Shown piece after piece: positions 7,127-13,600 of a stretch of DNA of 16,994 nt. The translations under genes were made by a program, and so were the position numbers. The DNA is from an uncultured Bacilli bacterium. GTDB taxonomy: Bacteria > Bacillota_I > Bacilli_A > RF39 > UBA660. Below the pieces are notes generated by a model. The model did not search any database and was not told where the DNA came from. It was given only the letters and a program-made list of their open reading frames with translations. The stretch spans positions 1-16,994 of the forward strand of contig CALVTA010000022.1 of NCBI GenBank assembly GCA_944359735.1, written 5' to 3'. Each line of letters starts with the position of its first letter. Position 1 is the first letter of the stretch.

Positions 7127-8867
7127 AGAAAGTGAATTATTAATGCCACTAAATCATTCTTGTGCGCATTTATTAGCAGAAGCAGTTAAGAAATTATACC
7201 CAGAAGCAAAGTTTTGGGTAGGGCCTGTAATAGAAGATGGTTTCTATTATGATATTGATTTAGGAGATAAAACACTTACTGATGAAGATTTACCTATCAT
7301 CGAAAAAGAGATGAAGAAAATTGCTAAAGGTAATAAGAAAATTATTCGTCACGAATTAACTAGGGAAGAAGCAAAAGAGAAATTTAAAGATGATCCATAT
7401 AAAATAGATCTAATTAATAATATGCCAGAAGACGAAGTAATTACTTGTTATACACAAGGTGAATTTACCGATCTTTGTCGTGGCCCTCATGTCGAATCAA
7501 CAAAAGAACTAAGATATTTTAAATTGCTTAGAGTAAGTGGTGCTTATTTTAAAGGAGACTCTAAAAATAAAATGTTACAACGTATTTATGGAGTATGTTA
7601 CTATAATGAAGAAGATTTAATTAAGCATCTAGAGATGTTACAAGAAGCAAGAGAAAGAGATCATCGTAAATTAGGTAAAGACTTGGGAATATTTATGTTT
7701 TCTGATCTAGTCGGTAAAGGTTTACCTATGTGGTTGCCTAACGGTTTTTTTGTAAGAAAAACATTAGTTGATTATATTACTAATAAGGAAATAGAGCACG
7801 GATATAAACACGTCGTAACACCATCTTTAGGTAGTGTTGATTTATATAAGACTAGTGGGCATTGGGATCACTATAAAGACGATATGTTTCCTGCCATGGA
7901 ACTTGACAATGAAGCATATGTTCTAAGACCAATGAATTGTCCTCATCATATGATGATGTACCAGAATTCACTTCATTCGTATCGTGATTTACCACTACGT
8001 ATTGCCGAAATTGCTGATGATTTTCGATATGAAGCTAGTGGAGCTTTGTGTGGGATAGAAAGAGCAAGAGCATTTACTCAAAATGATTCTCATATTTTTT
8101 GTAGACCTGATCAAATTAAAGAAGAATTTAAAGCTGTTATTGATTTAATTCTTGATGTCTATAAAGATTTTGGTTTTAAAAATTATAGTTTTAGACTATC
8201 TTTAAGAGATAAGAACAACAAAGAAAAATATTTCGGTAATGATGAGTTATGGGAAAAAAGTGAACAAGAGTTAAGAGAAGTTCTAGAAGAAATTGGTGCA
8301 GTGTATTATGAAGCGGAAGGAGAGGCTGCATTTTATGGACCAAAATTAGATGTTCAAGTTAAAAGTGCCATTGGTCATGATGTAACCCTTTCTACAGTTC
8401 AATTAGATTACCAATTACCTGAGAGATTTACTCTTACTTATATAGACAGAGATGGAAGTAAAGCAAGACCTGTTGTTATTCATAGAGCAATATTGGGTTC
8501 TCTTGATAGATTTATTGCATTTCTTCTTGAAGAGACTAAAGGTAATCTACCTCTTTGGTTGAATCCAGTTCAAACTATTGTTATTCCAGTTTCTAGTGAA
8601 TATCAAAATGATTATGCTACTGAAGTATATGAAAAATTGAAAGAAAAAGGTATTAGGGTAGAACTTGATAATCGTAATGAAAAACTTGGTTATCGTTTAA
8701 GAGAAGCTCAAACTAGAAAGATTAATTATACTTTAATCCTTGGAGATAAGGAGAAAACTGATAAGACTATTAGTTATAGACGTCATGGTGAAAAAGATAC
8801 TACTACATTAACTATAGATGAGTTTATTAATTTACTTAAAGAAGAAGTTGTCACAAAAAGAATATAA
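7113..8867 (+). CDS. thrS: Threonyl-tRNA synthetase without the TGS domain
   Basis: Charges tRNA-Thr with threonine in the cytoplasm. At 584 residues it is about 60 shorter than the usual bacterial enzyme because it begins directly at the editing domain; the N-terminal TGS domain is missing. The editing site is intact: H15 and H19 (HSCAH), C122 and H126 (CRGPH). The class II catalytic core has the zinc ligands C276, H327 and H457, motif 2 with R305 ('DFRYEASGAL'), and motif 3 'GSLDRF' (462-467). The anticodon-binding domain is at about 485-584. The ATG at 7113 has AAAGGAG at 7097-7103 with a 9-base spacing. An in-frame TGA at 7107-7109 blocks any upstream extension, so the short N-terminus is genuine. 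It lies inside the end of rnr and is controlled by the same T-box. Confidence 0.97.
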   Translation: MINIKESELLMPLNHSCAHLLAEAVKKLYPEAKFWVGPVIEDGFYYDIDLGDKTLTDEDLPIIEKEMKKIAKGNKKIIRHELTREEAKEKFKDDPYKIDLINNMPEDEVITCYTQGEFTDLCRGPHVESTKELRYFKLLRVSGAYFKGDSKNKMLQRIYGVCYYNEEDLIKHLEMLQEARERDHRKLGKDLGIFMFSDLVGKGLPMWLPNGFFVRKTLVDYITNKEIEHGYKHVVTPSLGSVDLYKTSGHWDHYKDDMFPAMELDNEAYVLRPMNCPHHMMMYQNSLHSYRDLPLRIAEIADDFRYEASGALCGIERARAFTQNDSHIFCRPDQIKEEFKAVIDLILDVYKDFGFKNYSFRLSLRDKNNKEKYFGNDELWEKSEQELREVLEEIGAVYYEAEGEAAFYGPKLDVQVKSAIGHDVTLSTVQLDYQLPERFTLTYIDRDGSKARPVVIHRAILGSLDRFIAFLLEETKGNLPLWLNPVQTIVIPVSSEYQNDYATEVYEKLKEKGIRVELDNRNEKLGYRLREAQTRKINYTLILGDKEKTDKTISYRRHGEKDTTTLTIDEFINLLKEEVVTKRI

Positions 8868-8917
8868 AAAAGATAGCTAAACCTATAAGAAAAACTTAGG
8901 TCCTATGCTATCTTTTT
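8866..8917. terminator. Bidirectional intrinsic terminator between thrS and the convergent small gene
   Basis: AAAAAGATAGC (8866-8876) and GCTATCTTTTT (8907-8917) form a perfect 11-base inverted repeat, giving a T-run on either strand. Inner pairs (CC..TAAG with CTTA..GG) extend it. It starts at the last base of the thrS stop codon, and the stop codon of the minus-strand gene (8883-8885) lies within its loop. Confidence 0.85.
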
Positions 8918-9206
8918 CATTTTCATAATTTTGGTTATTAATATTATCATAATCATTATTGCTAACTACTTCAGAAGGTTCATCATCTTTTTCATTAATT
9001 GCTCCTGCTATTCTAAAAAGTGTTCTAGCATTATTTAATAATGGCTTTACCTGATATACTATTGGTATAGCCTGATTAATTATTCCGAGTGTTCTTTGAG
9101 TATTATTTAATACATTATTCCAATTAATACTTCTCCTGGGAAAATTTGTTAAAGTACCATTTCCTTGCCACATTCCCATATTATTATATTGATTATACAT
9201 AAACAT
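8883..9206 (-). CDS. Small hypothetical protein, YqfQ-like
   Basis: A 107-residue protein with an Asn/Gly/Met-rich N-terminus, a central hydrophobic-amphipathic stretch ('NNTQRTLGIINQAIPIVYQV' followed by 'KPLLNNARTLFRIAGAI', about 31-70), and an acidic Asn-rich tail. The central stretch resembles the core of Bacillus YqfQ-family proteins, an uncharacterised Firmicute family; I see this as a likeness only. YqfQ and YqfT genes are near each other in B. subtilis, and a YqfT-like gene occurs at 83-331. The start is ambiguous. An in-frame GTG (9209), ATG (9206) and ATG (9200) are all possible; AAAGG five bases before the ATG at 9206 favours that one. It converges on thrS and shares its terminator. 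Confidence 0.7.
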   Translation of the reverse strand: MFMYNQYNNMGMWQGNGTLTNFPRRSINWNNVLNNTQRTLGIINQAIPIVYQVKPLLNNARTLFRIAGAINEKDDEPSEVVSNNDYDNINNQNYENEKDSIGPKFFL

Positions 9207-9250
9207 CACTGCCTTTCCCTTTACTTTAATATATGATTAATTTTTCCTAC

Positions 9251-9278
9251 TTGTGCTTACTTAATTTTGTGGTATAAT
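9251..9278 (+). promoter_or_regulatory. Extended -10 promoter of pilC-pilD
   Basis: TTGTGC (9251-9256), a 16-base spacer, and a consensus TATAAT (9273-9278) preceded by TGG, an extended -10 element. The start of transcription should be near 9285, just before the strong AAGGAGGA (9293-9300) of pilC. No clear promoter for the opposite small gene could be picked in the same gap. Confidence 0.75.
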
Positions 9279-9307
9279 TATTTTATAAGAGTAAGGAGGA
9301 GAAGAAG

Positions 9308-10762
9308 ATGGAAATAATAGCAGCACCGTTTATCTTTATATACCACATAGTCCATTATATCTTACTCACTCCTAAACGTATTTTAAATTATGCCTATAGT
9401 GGTGTTCTAGCAATTATAGATAAATTAAGCCGAGGTAAAGTTAGTCAAAGACAAGAAGAAAAAAAAGAAGAATATCTGGCTATTTTAGAAGTAGAAAAAA
9501 TGATGAATGCTACTAAATTAACAACTAACAGGAAGAAAGTTATAAGAAAAGAACCTGAATTTTCATTTCGTTACAAAATAAGAGGTAATAATGGTAAGAT
9601 AGTTAATGGAACTTTTGAAGGCCCAAGTGCTGATGAAGTTAAAATATTTTTACAAAATGAAGGATATGAAGTTTTAGAAGTTGCTCCTCGTAAATTTTAT
9701 GATATAGATATAAATATTGGTGGAAAATTTAATGCTGCTGATTTATCATTTTCTCTTACGCAATTATCAACTTACTTAAAAGCTGGTATTGCTCTAATAG
9801 ATTCAGTTAGAATTTTAGAAAAACAAAGTGAGAAACCCGAGCAAAGAAAAGTCTATCAAAAAGTTGTTTATGAATTATTAAAAGGAGAAAATTTATCAAC
9901 AGCAATGGAAAAGCAAGGTGATAAGTTTCCGACTCTTTTAGTTAATATGATAAAAACAGCTGAGCTTACTGGTGATTTAACTTCAGTTTTAGATGATATG
10001 GCTGACTATTATACTTCTAAAGAAGAGACCAGAAAACAAATGATTTCAGCAATGACTTATCCTATTATAGTCTTATGTATTGCTATTGGTGTTATTATTT
10101 TTATCTTAGTCAGTATTGTCCCAAAATTTGTTGAAATGTATGAAGACAATGATGCTGAAATCCCTGCTATTACAACCTTTGTTATGAATGCTAGTGACTT
10201 TATAGTTAATCATTATATTATTATAATAATTGGTGTTTTTGTCCTTATAGGTATATTTATTTATCTATATAAAAAATCTAGAAGTTTTAGAAGAAATATT
10301 CAACTAATTATTATGCATGTTCCTGTTTTTAGTAAAATTGTTATATATAATGAAGTGTATAACTTTACTAAAACTTTTGCTTCTTTATTAAATCATGGTG
10401 TTTTTATTACTGATAGTATGGAAGTTCTTGCTAAAATAACTAACAATGAAATATACAAAGAATTGATTGCTAAAACTATTATAAACCTTAACAAGGGAGT
10501 TAATATTTCAGAATCATTTAAAGGACATTGGGCTTTCCCAGTCGCAGCATATGAGATGATTGTAACGGGAGAAAAGACTGGCCAGCTTGGTTTAATGATG
10601 GAAAAAGTTGCTAATTATTATCAAGTCTTACATAAAACTTTGGTTAAACAATTACAAAGCTTTATTGAGCCTCTAATGATTGGCTTTTTGGCCCTAATAG
10701 TTGGTACTATTCTTTTATCAGTAGTTGTTCCAATGTTTGATATTTATGGAAAGATTCAATAG
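9308..10762 (+). CDS. pilC: Type IV pilus / type II secretion inner-membrane platform protein
   Basis: A 484-residue GspF/PilC family protein, the membrane platform on which the assembly ATPase works to build pilin-like filaments. It contains an N-terminal '...GKIVNGTFEGPSADEVKIFLQNEGYEVLEV' module (about 86-126) and two T2SF repeats (about 145-270 and 345-470), each with the typical E-x-TG-x-L signature ('TAELTGDLTSVLDDMADYY' and 'TGEKTGQLGLMMEKVANYY'). Membrane helices are at about 251-271, 303-321 and 452-475. An extra N-terminal 85 residues, including a hydrophobic helix and a charged linker, precede the usual start of the family. It stands next to a prepilin peptidase, but no ATPase or pilin gene is in the window. 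The start is fixed by AAGGAGGA seven bases before the ATG. Confidence 0.9.
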   Translation: MEIIAAPFIFIYHIVHYILLTPKRILNYAYSGVLAIIDKLSRGKVSQRQEEKKEEYLAILEVEKMMNATKLTTNRKKVIRKEPEFSFRYKIRGNNGKIVNGTFEGPSADEVKIFLQNEGYEVLEVAPRKFYDIDINIGGKFNAADLSFSLTQLSTYLKAGIALIDSVRILEKQSEKPEQRKVYQKVVYELLKGENLSTAMEKQGDKFPTLLVNMIKTAELTGDLTSVLDDMADYYTSKEETRKQMISAMTYPIIVLCIAIGVIIFILVSIVPKFVEMYEDNDAEIPAITTFVMNASDFIVNHYIIIIIGVFVLIGIFIYLYKKSRSFRRNIQLIIMHVPVFSKIVIYNEVYNFTKTFASLLNHGVFITDSMEVLAKITNNEIYKELIAKTIINLNKGVNISESFKGHWAFPVAAYEMIVTGEKTGQLGLMMEKVANYYQVLHKTLVKQLQSFIEPLMIGFLALIVGTILLSVVVPMFDIYGKIQ

Positions 10763-10771
10763 GTGAAGAGT

Positions 10772-11545
10772 ATGGAAGTTATATATATTATATGTTTTTT
10801 TATATTAGGCCTTGTCTTTGGGTCTTTCTTTTGTTGTGTTGGAATTAGATTAAGTAAAAATGAAAAATTTATCAATACAAGAAGTGTTTGTGATAATTGT
10901 AATCATACTTTAGCTTGGTATGATTTAATTCCAATTTTATCATATATAATTCTAAAAGGAAAATGTAGATATTGTAAGAATAAAATTAGTCCTTTAAGTT
11001 TTTTTATAGAACTTGCGACTGGTATTTTATTTGCACTTTCTTATTATAGTTTTGGTTTCTCATTAGAATTAATATTATCACTTTGTTTGGTTTCTCTTGC
11101 TATGATTATCTTTAGCAGTGATCTAACTTATATGATTATACCAGATGAAGTAATTATATTTTTTAGCATTGTTATCATAGTGTTAGAATTCTTTTTAGAT
11201 GGTTTTAAAGGAGTAGGGCTATCTTTACTTAGTGGAGCTTCTTTATTCTTTTTTATGTATTGTTTAATGAAATTAGGTAATTCCTTGTTCAAAAAAGAAT
11301 CTTTAGGTGGTGGAGATGTCAAATTACTATTTGTCTTAGGACTTGCAACTGAACCTTTTTTAGGACTCATAACTATCTTTTTAGCTTCTTTTATAGCCTT
11401 GCCAGTATCTTTATATTTGCTTTATAAAAATAAAGAGCATATGATACCTTTTGGGCCTTTTATATTAATAGCTTTTCTTATTATTTTCTTTAGTAAAGTT
11501 AGCACTAATGATATTTTTTCTTTTCTAACAACTTTCTATATATAA
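10772..11545 (+). CDS. pilD: Prepilin peptidase / N-methyltransferase (A24 aspartic protease)
   Basis: A polytopic membrane enzyme that cuts prepilin leader peptides on the cytoplasmic side and may methylate the new N-terminus. Numbering from the GTG at 10763: 'GLVFGSFF' (16-23), a complete zinc-type four-cysteine domain (C43, C46, C68, C71), the two catalytic aspartates D120 ('SSDLTYMIIPDEV') and D185 ('GGGDVK'), and the conserved 'MIPFGPFI' near the C-terminus. About eight hydrophobic segments are visible. A GTG directly after the pilC stop is possible, but AGGTGA at 10761-10766 lies five bases before the ATG at 10772, so I chose that; the ribosome site overlaps the pilC stop and implies translational coupling. 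No terminator is evident after the stop. Confidence 0.92.
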   Translation: MEVIYIICFFILGLVFGSFFCCVGIRLSKNEKFINTRSVCDNCNHTLAWYDLIPILSYIILKGKCRYCKNKISPLSFFIELATGILFALSYYSFGFSLELILSLCLVSLAMIIFSSDLTYMIIPDEVIIFFSIVIIVLEFFLDGFKGVGLSLLSGASLFFFMYCLMKLGNSLFKKESLGGGDVKLLFVLGLATEPFLGLITIFLASFIALPVSLYLLYKNKEHMIPFGPFILIAFLIIFFSKVSTNDIFSFLTTFYI

Positions 11546-11559
11546 TTAATAAAATACTA

Positions 11560-11588
11560 TTGACGAACATTTATTCTAATGCTAAGAT
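11560..11588 (+). promoter_or_regulatory. Probable promoter of the SGNH-mtaB-recD2 group
   Basis: TTGACG (11560-11565), a 17-base spacer, then TAAGAT (11583-11588). It is the best candidate in the 166-base gap after pilD and would give a leader of about 115 bases before the gene at 11712. Confidence 0.5.
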
Positions 11589-11599
11589 AATAAGCATTA
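11577..11599 (+). repeat. Inverted repeat across the -10 region
   Basis: TAATGCT (11577-11583) and AGCATTA (11593-11599) are perfect inverted copies around a 9-base spacer. The left arm overlaps the start of the proposed -10 box and the right arm covers the expected transcription start, the layout of a repressor site. In such AT-rich DNA chance is possible. Confidence 0.4.
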
Positions 11600-11666
11600 A
11601 AACATTTATATGTAAAAGTATGGTTTAGTAACATAAGCCAAATTAGTAATATTAATTATTGCATTA

Positions 11667-11691
11667 AGTTATTCGAAAAATTCGAATAACT
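11667..11691 (+). repeat. Perfect 11-bp dyad just upstream of the SGNH gene
   Basis: AGTTATTCGAA (11667-11677), AAA, then TTCGAATAACT (11681-11691) form an uninterrupted 11-base inverted repeat. It is followed by A-residues, not T, so it is not a plus-strand terminator; on the minus strand it is not followed by T either. It sits five bases before AAGGAAGAAGG, the ribosome binding site region of the gene at 11712. It could be an operator or an mRNA hairpin near the ribosome site. Confidence 0.75.
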
Positions 11692-11711
11692 AAAAAAGGA
11701 AGAAGGACACT

Positions 11712-12296
11712 ATGAAAGATATAAATATTTTAGTTTTTGGAGATGAAATTGTTGATTATAAATATATATTAAGCCGTATTTTAGAATATGATTCTAGTGA
11801 TAATTATTATACTGTTTTAAATTTTGAAATGCTGGGCGATACTACTGAAGATGTTAAAAATAGATTTGATGATGAGTGTAAAGCTATTTGTTCTAAAGAT
11901 ACAAAGCCAATAATCATTTTTTCTATAGGAGTTAATGATACACAAAATATAAATGGTGAAGATAAAGTTTGTCTTGAAGCATTTATAAATAATATTATTA
12001 CTATAATTAATAGTGCAAAAAAATATACTGACAATATATTATTTATTGGGTTAACAAAAGTAGATGAATCTAAAATAGAATTTTTTCCTTGGAATAAAGA
12101 CAAATGTTATTCAGATTCTAAAATCATTTTGTTTGATTTTGTATTAAAAGAAATTTGCCTAGAAAATAACGTTGACTATATTGATGCTTATGATTTATTA
12201 GAATCTAAAGACCTATTTGATGGCTTACATCTTAATGCTAATGGTCAGCATAAAGTTTGTAATAAAATAAAAAGTAAAATAAAAGAATATTTTTAA
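11712..12296 (+). CDS. SGNH/GDSL-fold hydrolase-like protein with nucleophile Ser replaced by Glu
   Basis: A 194-residue cytoplasmic protein (no signal peptide) of the SGNH hydrolase family, whose active members are esterases or lipases of unknown exact substrate here. Block I is 'VFGDEIVD' (8-15): the catalytic serine of GDS is glutamate E12, encoded GAA. The other blocks remain: G42 in 'LGDTTEDV', 'GVND' with N75, and the D170-x-x-H173 pair in 'DGLHLNANG'. 'IIFSIGVNDTQ' and 'FIGLTKVDES...FPWN' are typical of the short intracellular subgroup. Ordinary serine-ester hydrolysis should be lost; binding or another chemistry is possible. The ribosome site is the AAGGAAGAAGG region at 11697-11707 before the ATG at 11712. 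The next gene, mtaB, starts 29 bases after the stop. Confidence 0.82.
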   Translation: MKDINILVFGDEIVDYKYILSRILEYDSSDNYYTVLNFEMLGDTTEDVKNRFDDECKAICSKDTKPIIIFSIGVNDTQNINGEDKVCLEAFINNIITIINSAKKYTDNILFIGLTKVDESKIEFFPWNKDKCYSDSKIILFDFVLKEICLENNVDYIDAYDLLESKDLFDGLHLNANGQHKVCNKIKSKIKEYF

Positions 12297-12325
12297 TATA
12301 ATCAAAAGAAGTTAGGAGTGAAGTA

Positions 12326-13600
12326 ATGAAGGCATGCGTTTATACATTAGGATGCAAAGTAAATACTTATGAAAGTGAATATATAATGTTAAAACTAATA
12401 GCAGCAGGTTATGAAGTAGTAAATGATATAGATGAAAAATGTGATATTTATATAATTAATACTTGTACTGTTACTAATACTGCTGATATTAAGAGTAGAA
12501 AGATAATACATCGTATTAGAAGAAATAATCCTAATACCTGTATTGTAGCTTTAGGTTGTTATGTAGAAGACCACCCTGATGAGTTTAATGATATAGATAT
12601 TTATATAGGCAATAAAGATAAGAGTAAGATTGTAGAACTATTAGATTTATATTTTACTAATAAAGAACCGATTAGAAGAGTAGGAATTGTTAAAGATAGC
12701 TTTGAAGATATGTTTATTACAGATTTTAAGAATAGATGTAGAGCTTTTGTTAAGGTCCAAGATGGTTGTGAAAATTTCTGTAGTTATTGTATTATTCCTT
12801 ATGTTAGAGGAAAGTGCAGATCAAAAGACCTAGATATGATAGTAAAAGAAGTTAGTACTTTAGTTAATAAAGGTTTTAAAGAAATAGTTTTAACTGGCAT
12901 ACACACTGGTAATTATGGAGTTGATATTAATACAGATTTTGCTACTCTTTTAAAAGAATTAATTAAAATAAATGGTCTAAAACGTCTTAGAATCTCTAGT
13001 ATTGAAGTGACAGAATTAACTAGCGAAGTATTGAATGTAATTAAAAATAGTAGTGTAATAGTAGATCATTTACATATTCCATTACAAGCAGGTAGTGATA
13101 AAGTCCTAAAATTAATGAATCGTAAATATGATTTAAAATATTTTGAAGATAAACTTAAAGAAATAAGAAAAATAAGACCTAATATATCTATTACTACTGA
13201 TATAATTGTAGGATTTCCTAAAGAAAGTGAAGAGGATTTTTTAGAGACTATAGAAAATGCTAAAAAATTTGCGTTTTCTAAAATACATGTATTCCCTTAT
13301 TCAGACAGAAAAGGTACCGCTGCAAGTACTATGACAGGGCATATAGATGGTAAGATTAAAAAGATGCGAGCAAGAAAATTACTTGCTATATCTCATGATT
13401 TAGAAAAAGAATATGCAAACAAATTTATTGATAAGAGTTTAAAAGTATTATTTGAAGAAGAAAAAGATGGTGTTAGTATTGGTCATACTAGTAATTATTT
13501 AAAAGTTAAAGTAAAAGGAAGTATTCCTGCCAATACTTTTAAAAATATTAAGATAAAAAATTATTTATTAGATAGTTTGATAGGAGAAATTGATGAGTAA
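12326..13600 (+). CDS. mtaB: tRNA (t6A37) methylthiotransferase MtaB
   Basis: A 424-residue radical SAM methylthiotransferase that converts N6-threonylcarbamoyl-adenosine at tRNA position 37 to its 2-methylthio form, on tRNAs reading ANN codons. The N-terminal UPF0004 domain has the three cluster cysteines C10 ('TLGCKVN'), C47 ('NTCTVT') and C78 ('ALGCYVE'). The radical SAM cluster is C148-xxx-C152-xx-C155 ('GCENFCSYC'), followed by 'IIPYVRG'. A TRAM-like RNA-binding region occupies about 365-424. The 'GCKVN' and 'NTCTVTNTAD' signatures are those of MtaB and not MiaB or RimO. AGGAG at 12314-12318 lies seven bases before the ATG. The gene overlaps recD2 by eight bases. Confidence 0.94.
   Translation: MKACVYTLGCKVNTYESEYIMLKLIAAGYEVVNDIDEKCDIYIINTCTVTNTADIKSRKIIHRIRRNNPNTCIVALGCYVEDHPDEFNDIDIYIGNKDKSKIVELLDLYFTNKEPIRRVGIVKDSFEDMFITDFKNRCRAFVKVQDGCENFCSYCIIPYVRGKCRSKDLDMIVKEVSTLVNKGFKEIVLTGIHTGNYGVDINTDFATLLKELIKINGLKRLRISSIEVTELTSEVLNVIKNSSVIVDHLHIPLQAGSDKVLKLMNRKYDLKYFEDKLKEIRKIRPNISITTDIIVGFPKESEEDFLETIENAKKFAFSKIHVFPYSDRKGTAASTMTGHIDGKIKKMRARKLLAISHDLEKEYANKFIDKSLKVLFEEEKDGVSIGHTSNYLKVKVKGSIPANTFKNIKIKNYLLDSLIGEIDE

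Noticed and set aside
11128..11370. 80-codon open frame antisense to pilD
   Set aside because: Overlaps the catalytic region of the prepilin peptidase and has no family features or ribosome site.
11667..11691. Perfect dyad as a LexA/SOS box
   Set aside because: The half site and spacing do not match the Firmicute LexA consensus CGAAC-N4-GTTCG.
11807..12103. 98-codon open frame antisense to the SGNH gene
   Set aside because: Mirrors the codon pattern of the plus-strand gene and has no support of its own.
12297..12302. TATAAT between the SGNH gene and mtaB
   Set aside because: No -35 at a suitable distance, and the start would fall nearly on the mtaB ribosome site.
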